DNA of 64,000 nucleotides from Sphingomonas sp. AP4-R1 (GTDB lineage: Bacteria; Pseudomonadota; Alphaproteobacteria; Sphingomonadales; Sphingomonadaceae): positions 124,001 through 188,000 of the forward strand of contig NZ_CP053346.1 in NCBI RefSeq assembly GCF_013113735.1, given 5' to 3'. Below the pieces are notes generated by a model. That model was not told where the DNA came from, searched no databases, and was given only the letters and a program-made list of their open reading frames with translations. Both the position numbers and the translations under genes were made by a program. Positions 9,055-16,899 of this stretch are shown in pieces (positions within the stretch are counted from its first letter, which is position 1; each line of letters starts with the position of its first letter).

Positions 9055-9759
9055 ATGCCCGATCCCCAACGCGTGGTGGCCGATGCCGAGGCGCTGCTGC
9101 GCCGCGTCTCCGACGAAGGCCGGGAGCAGGCCCGGCGCGAGCGCCGCAAGCGCAACGCCGCCGCGTTTCGCACGGCGCGCCGCCTCGCCGTCGCCACCTT
9201 TGCCGTTTTCCTCGCCGCGATCGTCTGGGCGATGGCGATCGGGCCGATCGGAATCACCGGCTTCACCGGCGCTCTGGTGGCGCTGGTGGCGGCCTGGTCG
9301 ATCATCCTGTTTTCCTCGCGCAGCATCGTCGAGACGCCCGAGCGCCTGGTGCAGAGCGATCTCGCCCGCCTCGCGCCGCGCACCGAGACCTGGCTGCAGG
9401 CGCAGCGCCCGCTGCTGCCCCCGCCCGCCGCGCGCCTGATCGACGGCATCGGCGTGAAGCTGGAGGTTCTCACGCCCCAGCTCGCCAGCCTCGATCCGAA
9501 CGAGCCCGCCGCCGCCGGCATCCGCAAACTGCTGGCCGAAGAACTGCCCGAGCTGATCCAGGGCTATGCACGCGTGCCCTTGTCGCTCCGCAAGGCGCGC
9601 AACGGCATCGGTCCCGACGTCCAGCTGATCCAGGGCCTCAGCGCCGTCGACGAGGAACTGGCGCGCATGAGCGAGGATCTGGCCGCGGGCGATCTCCACA
9701 AGCTGGCCACGCAAGGGCGCTATCTGGAGCTGAAGTACAAGGACGAGACGGGCGGCTGA
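9055..9759 (+). CDS. XpaC-like membrane protein (5-bromo-4-chloroindolyl phosphate hydrolysis family)
   Basis: 234 residues. A basic N-terminal region (about 20-45) precedes two closely spaced membrane helices (about 46-64 and 68-88). The cytoplasmic C-terminal helical domain follows. This arrangement and the pairing with TelA identify the XpaC family, whose members are thought to act with TelA at the membrane; the biochemical role is not established. Its stop codon is only 3 bp from the stop of the convergent phosphoesterase gene. Confidence 0.75.
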   Translation: MPDPQRVVADAEALLRRVSDEGREQARRERRKRNAAAFRTARRLAVATFAVFLAAIVWAMAIGPIGITGFTGALVALVAAWSIILFSSRSIVETPERLVQSDLARLAPRTETWLQAQRPLLPPPAARLIDGIGVKLEVLTPQLASLDPNEPAAAGIRKLLAEELPELIQGYARVPLSLRKARNGIGPDVQLIQGLSAVDEELARMSEDLAAGDLHKLATQGRYLELKYKDETGG

Positions 9760-9762
9760 GCC

Positions 9763-10488
9763 TTACCGCACCTCGCGCGCCGTCACCTCCAGCCGCCCCT
9801 TTTTCACCCGCATCTCGTTGAACGACGCCGCCGTCGTGCGCGTCCGTTCGGACAGCGTGCCCGCTCCGATCAGCCGCACCGTGCGCTCGCCCACGTCGCG
9901 CGCGACATCGAACGCGTCATGGACATGGCCCGACAGCACCGCATCCGCGCCGGCGGCGGCCAACAGCGCCAGCGCGCTTTCGCCGCCCAGCGTATCGCCA
10001 TGGCCTTCGAAGCCGGTGTTCACCAGCGGGTGGTGGCAGGTCACCAGTGCCAGCACGCCTTTCGGTTTCTCCGCCAGCAAGGCCAGCGCGCGGATCAGGC
10101 CGGTGCGCGACACGCGCCCCCACGAAAGCCGGCGCGGCTGGATGCGCGCCGTGGTCTTCAGCGGCACGATCGCCACGCCCGGCAGATCGATCGGCCGATC
10201 GATCGCCGCCGCCACGCGCGCGTAGCGCTTATAGGGGTCCAGCAGCCGCTGCACCGGATTGAAATAGGGCAGATCGTGATTGCCGGGCTCCACCGTCACC
10301 GGCACGCCGAGCGATTTCAGCCATTCGGTCGCGGCCGCGAATTCGTGCGAGCGCGCGCGCATCGTCAGATCGCCCGTGCAGATCACAGCATCGGGGCGCT
10401 CGGCGCGCACGATCTCGGCGAAGCGCGCGACGGCCGCCGCATCCTCGCGGCCGAAATGCAGATCGGAAACATGAAAGAGACGAGTCAT
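9763..10488 (-). CDS. Calcineurin-like metallophosphoesterase
   Basis: 241 residues from the ATG at 10488. Metal-binding motifs are in order: DLHFG (residues 9-13), GDLT, GNHD, CHHP and SGHVHD, the complete set for a dinuclear-metal calcineurin-like phosphoesterase. It lacks a signal peptide and so should be cytoplasmic; substrate unknown (possibly cyclic nucleotides, as in CpdA, or UDP-linked diphosphates). A GGAG directly abuts the ATG, which is unusually close, so the exact start is not secure. Convergent with the XpaC gene. Confidence 0.85.
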   Translation of the reverse strand: MTRLFHVSDLHFGREDAAAVARFAEIVRAERPDAVICTGDLTMRARSHEFAAATEWLKSLGVPVTVEPGNHDLPYFNPVQRLLDPYKRYARVAAAIDRPIDLPGVAIVPLKTTARIQPRRLSWGRVSRTGLIRALALLAEKPKGVLALVTCHHPLVNTGFEGHGDTLGGESALALLAAAGADAVLSGHVHDAFDVARDVGERTVRLIGAGTLSERTRTTAASFNEMRVKKGRLEVTAREVR

Positions 10489-10559
10489 CTCCGGTGGACG
10501 CGCGGGTGGCAGCAGGGGTTCCTGCCCCGGCCCGGAGAGCCCCTCTCTTAACCCGCGAT

Positions 10560-10612
10560 CTCCGCGTTCTCCGCGTGAGAATTGCTCGCGCGGAGGCGCG
10601 GAGAACGCGGAG
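10560..10612. repeat. Inverted repeat upstream of the phosphoesterase gene
   Basis: CTCCGCGTTCTCCGCG (10560-10575) and CGCGGAGAACGCGGAG (10597-10612) are perfect 16-bp inverted arms around a 21-base loop. A degenerate single arm of similar sequence occurs near 16744. Otherwise 10489-10701 holds no gene. Confidence 0.75.
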
Positions 10613-10701
10613 AGAGGAGGTTGTTGCAAGACCAACCAAACCCTGTCCTACAACAAACCATATAGGTTATCACCCTCGACTCCCGGAACCGGAGCCGCCC
10701 G

Positions 10702-10983
10702 ATGACCAGCCACACCCCCGCCGCCGACAATCCCGAAGCCGATCCGGATCCCTTCACCCGCCGCGCACGGCCGACCTTCCTCTACGTGATGTACGTGCTG
10801 CTGCTCGCCGCCATACCCGTGGGTCTGCTCGCGGCCGTCCGCCCTGCCGCCGCGCAGGCGATCGCCACCGGCATGCGCGCCTATTTCGGCGCGATCCCGG
10901 AGCCGCTCTACGCACTCTTCGGCACGGGCTATCTCGGCTACACCGTCGCCCGCGAATGGGGGAAAGCGAAAGGCACGCGCTGA
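10702..10983 (+). CDS. Holin-like small membrane protein (3TM holin family)
   Basis: 93 residues. A Pro/Asp-rich N-terminus is followed by two or three hydrophobic segments (about 25-45, 48-60 and 65-80), with the conserved-looking stretch [15 protein letters not shown] and a short basic tail. This pattern resembles the 3TM holin family associated with gene-transfer-agent release. No other phage or GTA gene is nearby, so here it may be a stand-alone membrane protein. CCGGAG precedes the ATG. Assignment rests on recalled family resemblance only. Confidence 0.5.
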   Translation: MTSHTPAADNPEADPDPFTRRARPTFLYVMYVLLLAAIPVGLLAAVRPAAAQAIATGMRAYFGAIPEPLYALFGTGYLGYTVAREWGKAKGTR

Positions 10984-11076
10984 TCCTCCATCACGTGCGC
11001 TGGCGTGAGCGCACGATGCGCGCGGGCGTGTGGATGCGAGACTTTCGTGTGACTTTCGCCCCTCGCGCGCCTTCCA

Positions 11077-11109
11077 AGTTGCAGCCCCCTCGCCCCGCCA
11101 CCATATCCG
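11077..11109 (+). promoter_or_regulatory. Possible heat-shock-type promoter of hslVU
   Basis: GTTG at 11078 and CCATATCCG at 11101, 19 bases apart, loosely resemble the alphaproteobacterial RpoH pattern (CTTG - 17/18 - CnTATnT). The position, about 30 bases before hslV, is suitable and hslVU is commonly a heat-shock operon, but the match is weak. Confidence 0.2.
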
Positions 11110-11132
11110 CTCCGCAACGAACCGGAACGGAC

Positions 11133-11699
11133 ATGAGCGAAGACAAGATAGGCTGGCACGGCACGACGATCCTCTCCGTGCGCAGGAACGGCAAGGTGGT
11201 GGTGGCCGGCGACGGCCAGGTCTCGATGGGCAATACGGTGATGAAGCCGAACGCCCGCAAGGTGCGCCGCCTCGGCGAAGGCGGCCATGTGATCGCAGGC
11301 TTCGCCGGCGCCACGGCCGACGCCTTCACCCTCTTCGAGCGGCTGGAGCGCAAGCTGGAGCAATATCGCGGCGCGCTCCTGCGCGCGGCGGTCGAGCTCG
11401 CCAAGGACTGGCGCACCGACAAATATCTCCGCAATCTCGAAGCGCTGATGATCGTCGCCGACAAGGACGTGACGTTGATCCTCACCGGCAATGGCGACGT
11501 GCTGGAGCCGGAGAACGGCATCGCCGCGATCGGCTCGGGCGGCAATTACGCGCTCTCCGCCGCGCGCGCGCTGGTGGAGTATGAGAGCGATCCCGAGACG
11601 ATCTGCCGCAAGGCGATGGCGATCGCTGCGGATCTCTGCGTCTTCACCAACGGCAATCTCACGCTCGAGACGATCGAGGAAGACAGACCGGAAGAGTGA
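11133..11699 (+). CDS. hslV: ATP-dependent protease subunit HslV
   Basis: 188 residues. After a nine-residue leader and Gly the sequence TTILSVRR begins; the first Thr is the N-terminal nucleophile exposed by self-processing, as in other alphaproteobacterial HslV. The conserved GDGQVS and [11 protein letters not shown] motifs are present. HslV forms the proteolytic double hexamer that degrades misfolded proteins with HslU. hslU follows 129 bp downstream, separated by a palindromic repeat. GGAACGGAC precedes the ATG. Confidence 0.96.
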   Translation: MSEDKIGWHGTTILSVRRNGKVVVAGDGQVSMGNTVMKPNARKVRRLGEGGHVIAGFAGATADAFTLFERLERKLEQYRGALLRAAVELAKDWRTDKYLRNLEALMIVADKDVTLILTGNGDVLEPENGIAAIGSGGNYALSAARALVEYESDPETICRKAMAIAADLCVFTNGNLTLETIEEDRPEE

Positions 11700-11703
11700 A
11701 CGC

Positions 11704-11818
11704 CTCCCCTCCCGCCTGCGGGAGGGGTTGGAGCTGGGCATCCGCGCTCACCGCCAGACCAAGACCTTCGCCGTCGGCGAGCCCACCCCCCGACCCCTCC
11801 CGCAAGCGGGAGGGGAGA
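11704..11818. repeat. Family B inverted repeat inside the hslV-hslU operon
   Basis: Left arm (11704-11728) and right arm (11779-11818) are inverted copies around CCCTCCCGC/GCGGGAGGG, with a CCCACCCCCCGACC tract. The last part of the right arm, GCGGGAGGGGAGAAG, lies immediately before the hslU start and supplies its Shine-Dalgarno. Confidence 0.85.
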
Positions 11819-11828
11819 AGAGAAGCAG

Positions 11829-13127
11829 ATGAACCAGTCCCTCACCCCCAAAGCCATCGTCGCCGCGCTGGACGCGCACATCGTCGGCCAGACTGATGCG
11901 AAGCGTGCGGTCGCGGTCGCGCTCCGGAATCGTTGGCGTCGGCAAAGATTGCCCGAGGATCTGCGCGACGAGGTCAGCCCCAAGAACATCCTGATGATCG
12001 GGCCCACCGGCTGCGGCAAGACCGAGATCAGCCGCCGCCTCGCCCGCCTCGCCGACGCGCCCTTCGTGAAGGTGGAGGCCACCAAATTCACCGAGGTCGG
12101 CTATGTCGGTCGCGACGTGGAGCAAATCGCGCGCGATCTCGTCGAGGAAGCGATCCGGCTGGAGAAGGAGCGCCGCCGCGCCGCCGTGAAAGACAAGGCC
12201 GAGGAAGCCGCGATGGCGCGCCTGCTGGATGCGCTCGTCGGCAAGGATGCGTCGGAGGCCACGCGCACCGCCTTTCGCCAGCGCTTCACCGATGGCCATC
12301 TCGACACGAGCGAAATCGAGATCGAGCTGGAGGATGCGGGCGGCGCGCAGTTCGAGGTGCCGGGCATGCCGGGCCAGATGAGCATGATCAATCTGGGCGA
12401 CATCATGGGCAAGCTGGGCGGCGCCAAGATGAAGAAGCGCAAGCTTCCCGTCCGCGCGGCCTGGACCAAGCTGGTCGACGAGGAGGCCGATCGCCGGCTG
12501 GATCAGGACGAGGTGAGCCGTCAGGCGCTGGCCGATGCCGAGGCCAACGGCATCGTCTTCCTCGACGAGATCGACAAGATCGCCGTGTCGGACGTGCGCG
12601 GCGGTTCCGTCAGCCGCGAGGGCGTGCAGCGCGATCTGCTGCCGTTGATCGAGGGCACCACCGTCGCCACCAAATATGGCCCGATGAAGACCGATCATGT
12701 CCTCTTCATCGCCTCGGGCGCGTTCCACGTCTCCAAGCCGAGCGATCTGCTGCCGGAGCTTCAGGGCCGCCTGCCGATCCGCGTCGAGCTGAAGGCGCTG
12801 ACCGAGGCGGACTTCGTCCGCATCCTGTCCGACACGCGCGCTTCGCTCACCGAGCAATATCGCGCGCTGATCGGCACCGAGGGGGTCGAGATCGCCTTCA
12901 CCGAAGACGGCATCGCCGCCATCGCGAAGATCGCGGCGCAGGTGAACGACCAGATCGAGAATATCGGCGCCCGCCGGCTGCAGACGGTGATGGAAAAGCT
13001 GCTCGAGGACGTCAGCTTCGACGCCGAGGATCGTCAGGGCACGACGATTACGGTCGATGCGGCCTATGTCGAAGGCCAATTGGCGGAAGTGGCGCGCGAC
13101 ACCGATCTGTCGAAATACGTGCTGTAA
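11829..13127 (+). CDS. hslU: HslU, ATPase subunit of the HslVU protease
   Basis: 432 residues, normal family length. Walker A is GPTGCGKT at residues 58-65, Walker B is VFLDEID, and the intermediate domain and C-terminal arginine-finger region are intact; the C-terminus ends in SKYVL, typical of HslU tails that insert into HslV. It unfolds substrates with ATP and feeds them to HslV. The ribosome-binding site is in the family B repeat arm (see findings). Confidence 0.97.
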   Translation: MNQSLTPKAIVAALDAHIVGQTDAKRAVAVALRNRWRRQRLPEDLRDEVSPKNILMIGPTGCGKTEISRRLARLADAPFVKVEATKFTEVGYVGRDVEQIARDLVEEAIRLEKERRRAAVKDKAEEAAMARLLDALVGKDASEATRTAFRQRFTDGHLDTSEIEIELEDAGGAQFEVPGMPGQMSMINLGDIMGKLGGAKMKKRKLPVRAAWTKLVDEEADRRLDQDEVSRQALADAEANGIVFLDEIDKIAVSDVRGGSVSREGVQRDLLPLIEGTTVATKYGPMKTDHVLFIASGAFHVSKPSDLLPELQGRLPIRVELKALTEADFVRILSDTRASLTEQYRALIGTEGVEIAFTEDGIAAIAKIAAQVNDQIENIGARRLQTVMEKLLEDVSFDAEDRQGTTITVDAAYVEGQLAEVARDTDLSKYVL

Positions 13128-13131
13128 AAGG

Positions 13132-13164
13132 CCACTGGGCTCGTGCGAAAGCAGGAGCCCAGTG
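13132..13164. repeat. Hairpin after hslU (family E, CTGGGCTC type)
   Basis: CACTGGGCTC (13133-13142) pairs perfectly with GAGCCCAGTG (13154-13163) around an 11-base loop. There is no T-run. A related two-arm element is at 47981-48057. It probably ends or protects the hslVU transcript. Confidence 0.65.
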
Positions 13165-13252
13165 CGGCAGGCGCATTGCCCGGCGACCCTGGCCCTCGGC
13201 GTTCGCCGGGGCATGGCGGATGTGCGCGAGCCTTTCCACCGTCCGGGCCCGA

Positions 13253-13288
13253 TGATACTGTGAGATCATGAAGAACGTCACAGTATCA
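13253..13288. promoter_or_regulatory. Candidate autoregulatory operator spanning the antitoxin start codon
   Basis: TGATACTGTGA (13253-13263) and TCACAGTATCA (13278-13288) form a perfect 11-bp inverted repeat with a 14-base spacer that contains the antitoxin ATG (13268). RHH antitoxins bind such repeats to repress their own operon. In RNA the same sequence would fold into a hairpin with the start codon in the loop. Confidence 0.55.
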
Positions 13289-13549
13289 CTGGACGACGAA
13301 ACCTATCGCCGCGCGCGCCTGCGCGCGGCCGAGATGGACACCTCGCTGTCGGCGCTCGTGCGCGAATTCCTGAACAAGGTTGGCGCACAGGAAACGGAGT
13401 TCGAGCGACTGGCGCGCGAGCAGCGGGAATTGTTCGAGCAATTCGATCGGGACGGTATCGGCGTCGATGCCGGCGCACGCCTGCCACGAGAGGAACTTTA
13501 CGATCGCGATCGCGCCAGGCGAGACGCCGCTGAAGCCTCGCGTGACTGA
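13268..13549 (+). CDS. Ribbon-helix-helix antitoxin
   Basis: 93 residues. The N-terminus (MKNVTVSLDDETYRRAR) gives the DNA-binding beta strand and first helix of an RHH fold, with a second helix to about residue 38. The C-terminal half is charged and helical (residues 45-93), suitable for wrapping a toxin. It is followed with an 8-base overlap by a PIN-domain gene, the standard VapBC-like order. The Shine-Dalgarno is weak, and the start codon lies within a perfect inverted repeat. Expected to neutralise the PIN RNase and to repress the operon. Confidence 0.8.
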   Translation: MKNVTVSLDDETYRRARLRAAEMDTSLSALVREFLNKVGAQETEFERLAREQRELFEQFDRDGIGVDAGARLPREELYDRDRARRDAAEASRD

Positions 13550-13985
13550 TCGCTGGTTTCTGGACACCAACGTCCTGCTTTATGCGATCAGCCAAAACCC
13601 CGCCGACGTCGAAAAAGGACGCATCGCACGCTCGCTCGTCTTCCAGACCTCGTGCGCGCTCTCGGTACAGGTCTTCCAGGAATTTCTGAATCAGGCGACG
13701 CACCCGAAAGGAGGTTTCGGCCTCTCGCTGGACGCTGCGGAGAAGGTTCTCGCCGGCTACCGGCGCTTTCCGGTTCAGGAAACCACGCTCGCTCTCTTCG
13801 ATACGGCCCTCGCCGTGACGTCCCGCACCGGCTATTCGATCTGGGACAGCCTGATCGTGGCCGCGGCGCAGGCGCTCGGCTGTAACATCCTCTACTCCGA
13901 AGACATGCAGGACGGCCGGATCATCGACGGTCTCCGCATCCTCAACCCCTTCCGCGAAGGAGCTTCCCTGCCTTGGGTATCGTAG
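13542..13985 (+). CDS. PIN-domain ribonuclease toxin (VapC-like)
   Basis: 147 residues from a GTG at 13542 that overlaps the antitoxin stop by 8 bases; this start puts the motif DTNVLLYA at residues 7-14 as in other PIN toxins. Acidic residues at the expected four positions are visible: D7, the Glu in FQEFLNQ (about 46), the Asp in IWDSLIVAAA (about 104) and the acidic pair in SEDM (about 125). PIN toxins cleave tRNA or other RNA with Mg2+. The last 13 bases overlap the start of the DedA gene, so the three may share a transcript. Confidence 0.82.
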   Translation: MTDRWFLDTNVLLYAISQNPADVEKGRIARSLVFQTSCALSVQVFQEFLNQATHPKGGFGLSLDAAEKVLAGYRRFPVQETTLALFDTALAVTSRTGYSIWDSLIVAAAQALGCNILYSEDMQDGRIIDGLRILNPFREGASLPWVS

Positions 13986-14605
13986 AAAAGATCCTCGCCC
14001 CCGTCGCCGCCTGGATCATCATGGTGATCTCGGCGGGTGGCTATCTCGGCGTCGTCGGGCTGATGGCGATCGAGAGCGCGTGCATTCCGCTGCCGTCCGA
14101 GATCATCATGCCCTTCGCCGGCTATCTCGTCTCCACCGGGCGCTTCAGCCTGATCTGGGTGGCGACGGCGGGGGCGATCGGCTGCAATGTCGGCTCGATC
14201 CTCGCTTATGAGGTGGGCAAGCATGGCGGGCGTCCGTTCGTGGAGCGCTACGGCAAATATGTGCTGCTCAACATGCACGATCTGGCCCTGGCCGAGCGCT
14301 TCTTCGCGCGCTGGGGCAGCGCCACCGTGCTGATCTGCCGCCTGCTCCCCTTCGTCCGCTCGTTCATCGCCTTCCCGGCGGGCGTCGCGCGCATGCCGCT
14401 CCTGAAATTCCACCTTTATACGTTCGTCGGCAGCTGGCCCTGGTGCTTCGGCCTCGCCTGGGTCGGCATGAAGCTGGGTGCGGCCTGGCATACCGATCCC
14501 CGGCTCGGGAAGATCCTGCACGGCGCCGACGCGGTGGTGGTCGCGGCGCTCGCGATCGGGATCGGTTTCGTTATCTGGCACAAAACCAGACAGAATCGTG
14601 GTTGA
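13973..14605 (+). CDS. DedA family membrane protein
   Basis: 210 residues. The start is taken as TTG at 13973, preceded by GAAGGAG; it yields the usual DedA N-terminus, and the next ATG would remove the first helix region. Motifs typical of the family are IESACIPLPSEIIMPFAG (residues 33-50) and the FxRxxPxxR-like sequence ICRLLPFVRSFIAFPAG. DedA proteins are inner-membrane proteins of the SNARE-associated/VTT type linked to lipid-carrier recycling and membrane homeostasis. It overlaps the PIN toxin by 13 bases. Confidence 0.85.
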   Translation: MGIVEKILAPVAAWIIMVISAGGYLGVVGLMAIESACIPLPSEIIMPFAGYLVSTGRFSLIWVATAGAIGCNVGSILAYEVGKHGGRPFVERYGKYVLLNMHDLALAERFFARWGSATVLICRLLPFVRSFIAFPAGVARMPLLKFHLYTFVGSWPWCFGLAWVGMKLGAAWHTDPRLGKILHGADAVVVAALAIGIGFVIWHKTRQNRG

Positions 14606-14771
14606 TCCGAAATTAATGCTTAATAGTAAAACAATGTAAAAATCGCAGTCTTTACTCTGCCACCACCGTCAACCCTCTTTGCTTCGTTAAAGAAGGTAAC
14701 AACATATTGTTAAGTGCCCGGCGATACGGCAAAGGGCTCCGCAGCAAGGGGTGGCCTTAGGGAGTAAAGAC
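14606..14771 (+). promoter_or_regulatory. AT-rich leader with small inverted repeat
   Basis: This gap is far more AT-rich than the surroundings (several A/T runs between 14615 and 14645). TAACAA (14697-14702) and TTGTTA (14707-14712) form an inverted repeat with a 4-base spacer about 60 bases before the GTG of the next gene. It probably contains that gene's promoter and perhaps an operator; no known motif is recognised. Confidence 0.35.
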
Positions 14772-15587
14772 GTGCGTAATTATATCGGTACTGCGATTAT
14801 TGCTTTAGCCGCGACGCTCGCGTCGCCCGCTCTGGCTACCCAATTCGTTAAGAATGGCGATTTCTCTTCGACGACCGCGACCGGCTCGCAGCAGATGTCC
14901 AACTCGGACAACAGCGTTCAATATGTCAGCAACTGGGTCAACACGACCGACGGTTCCTACACGGGCTACAATTTCATCGTGAAGGGCAATGACGGCACCA
15001 CGGCCGGCGGCATCAAGAACAATGGCGGCAACTCGCTCTACTTCTGGGGCAAGTATAGCGATGCCAGCAACGCGGCGTCGAACGGCTTCACCAACAGCGC
15101 CTCGATCGGCGGTTCGGGCGGCAATTATCTGGCGGCCGACGGCGCGTTCCAGACCGCTCTGATCTATCAGGTCATCACCGGCCTCACCGCCGGCCAGCAG
15201 TACGACCTGACGTTCAACTGGGCCGGCGCGCAGCAGCACGGCTACAGCGGCACCACGACCGACAACTGGACCGCCTATTTCGGCACCAGCACGAGCAACT
15301 ATCAGTCCTACACGACCGACACGCTCACCAACGTCGATCATGGCTTCACCGGCTGGCAGAAGGCGTCGACCACCTTCACCGCGACCAGCTCGACGCAGAT
15401 CCTCGCCTTCCTCGCCAAGGGCACGCCGGACGGCCAGCCGCCCTTCTCGCTCCTCGACGACGTCTCGCTGACCGAGCATGTCGCCGCGGTGCCCGAGCCG
15501 GCGACCTGGGCGATGTTCATCGGCGGCTTCGGCCTGGTCGGCGGCGCGATGCGCCGTCGCCGGACCGTGGCGACGCTCGCCGCCTGA
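14772..15587 (+). CDS. PEPxxWA-CTERM exported protein, DUF642-like
   Basis: 271 residues from the GTG at 14772, preferred over a GTG at 14751 because AGGGAG lies 7 bases before it and the protein then begins with a clean signal peptide (MRNYIG... ALA). The mature part begins with NGDFSST and is rich in Ser, Thr, Asn and Gly. It ends in a LLDDVSL strand, as in galactose-binding-like/DUF642 domains of extracellular carbohydrate-binding proteins. The C-terminus is PEPATWA, hydrophobic helix, RRRR. Likely anchored and processed at the surface; ligand unknown. Confidence 0.85.
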   Translation: MRNYIGTAIIALAATLASPALATQFVKNGDFSSTTATGSQQMSNSDNSVQYVSNWVNTTDGSYTGYNFIVKGNDGTTAGGIKNNGGNSLYFWGKYSDASNAASNGFTNSASIGGSGGNYLAADGAFQTALIYQVITGLTAGQQYDLTFNWAGAQQHGYSGTTTDNWTAYFGTSTSNYQSYTTDTLTNVDHGFTGWQKASTTFTATSSTQILAFLAKGTPDGQPPFSLLDDVSLTEHVAAVPEPATWAMFIGGFGLVGGAMRRRRTVATLAA

Positions 15588-15610
15588 CGGCCCGAACGGG
15601 GATCGCCGCG

Positions 15611-16414
15611 ATGAGCCTGCACGGACTGGTCGTCGACACGCTTCGACTGACCCTCTGGCTGGCCTTGCTCGCGGCGATCCTCGTGCCCGTCGAGCGTTTT
15701 CTCGAGCTTCGGCCGAGCGTCCGCACCGCAAGGCGGACGCTCGCCGATCTCGGCTTCTACTTCTTCAACAGCCTGATCCCGGCCTTTCTGCTGGGCTTCC
15801 CGGTCGCCGCACTGGCCGCGACCGCGCATCGGCTGCTGCCGGCCGCCTATTTCGACGGGCTGAACGCGCTGCCGCTCTGGGTGCAGCTGGTGGCGACCTT
15901 CGTGGTCGGCGAAATCGGCTTCTACTGGGGCCATCGCTGGAGCCACCAGATTCCCGCGCTCTGGCATTTCCACGCGCTCCATCACCGGCCCGAGCAGCTC
16001 GACTGGCTGGTCAACACCCGCGCCCACCCCGTCGACATCGTGTTCGGGCGGCTCTGCGGCCTCGCGCCCATCTATCTGATCGGGCTGGCCGGGCGCGGTG
16101 CCGGCGAAGGCAATCTGCCCGCCATCCTGTTCGCGATCGGCGGCACGATCTGGGGCTTCCTGATCCACGCCAACATCCGCTGGGCGCCGCGCTGGCTGGA
16201 GCCGATCCTGTCGACCCCCCGCTTCCACCACTGGCATCACGTGAAGGGCGGCAGTGGCCCGATCGACCGCAACTTCGCCTCGATGCTCCCGGTGGTCGAC
16301 CGCCTGTTCGGCACGCTCCACATGCCCGAGGGCAAGGCGTGGCCGGAGGCCTATGGGGTGGAGGAGACGGTGCCAGCGCGCCCTGCTCCGAAGGCGTCGG
16401 CGGTTTCGGCCTGA
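15611..16414 (+). CDS. Sterol desaturase / fatty acid hydroxylase family protein
   Basis: 267 residues with three to four membrane helices and the full diiron histidine set: HRWSH (about residue 104), HALHH (about 121) and HHWHH (about 209). Family members are membrane diiron oxygenases acting on sterols, carotenoids or fatty acyl chains. It starts 23 bp after the PEP-CTERM gene on the same strand and could be read through from it. The substrate cannot be told from sequence; hydroxylation of a lipid or carotenoid is the family expectation. Confidence 0.82.
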   Translation: MSLHGLVVDTLRLTLWLALLAAILVPVERFLELRPSVRTARRTLADLGFYFFNSLIPAFLLGFPVAALAATAHRLLPAAYFDGLNALPLWVQLVATFVVGEIGFYWGHRWSHQIPALWHFHALHHRPEQLDWLVNTRAHPVDIVFGRLCGLAPIYLIGLAGRGAGEGNLPAILFAIGGTIWGFLIHANIRWAPRWLEPILSTPRFHHWHHVKGGSGPIDRNFASMLPVVDRLFGTLHMPEGKAWPEAYGVEETVPARPAPKASAVSA

Positions 16415-16846
16415 TCCCTGCCGTTCGACTCCGCCAGCGCGGATCGACATTCAGCGATGGGAAACGACGGCGTTCGAGAAAGCGTCACCCTGAACTCGTT
16501 TCAGGGTCCATGACCTGACCGTTAAGCCAAGCAGACCCGTCAGGTCATGGATGTTGAAACAAGTTCACCATGACAGTCTGGAATAATGACCAGCTCAGTC
16601 TTTTAAGTTATCCGAATGTCGATCCGTCCTAGCGGCGTCACTCACGCTGGCATCCCTCTCCTAGCGGTGAGGCTTCCCAGCCTCCGCTGGGATGACGAGA
16701 ACTCCCCGCAGCCAAAGGCTGCGATCTTAAACCCTTCTTTCTTCTCCGCGCTTCCGCGCCTCTGCGTGATCAAAATCCTTCTTCACGCAGCCGCAGAGAG
16801 GAAGGCGCCCCCGATCGCGGCGGACAGGATCCGCCCTTCGCCATAG
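16415..16846. repeat. Gene-free stretch with family D inverted repeat
   Basis: The stretch contains an inverted repeat at 16483-16576 built from GTCACCCTGAACTCGTTTCAGGGTCCATGACCTGAC and its imperfect inverse (quoted positions, arms about 35 bases). A second copy is at 31860-31955. Short degenerate palindromic sequence follows at 16660-16780. No convincing gene is visible. Confidence 0.65.
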
Positions 16847-16877
16847 AAAAAGGGCGGGACGCTTTCGCATCCCGCCC
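16847..16877 (-). terminator. Rho-independent terminator of the DEAD-box helicase gene
   Basis: GGGCGGGA (16852-16859) pairs with TCCCGCCC (16870-16877); read on the minus strand the stem is followed by a TTTTT run. It lies 22 bp after the helicase stop. Confidence 0.85.
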
Positions 16878-16899
16878 TCGTCTGTCTCAGCCTTGCAGC

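Noticed and set aside
10702..10983. Prophage or gene transfer agent remnant
   Set aside because: Only one holin-like gene; no capsid, terminase, tail or integrase genes nearby.
14606..14771. Cyclic-di-GMP riboswitch in the leader of the PEP-CTERM gene
   Set aside because: The GCAAAGG-like stretches do not form the conserved GEMM core; no supporting helices could be found by eye.
16616..16846. 76-codon frame in the gap before the helicase terminator
   Set aside because: Lies in degenerate repeat sequence, no ribosome site, no protein-like composition.
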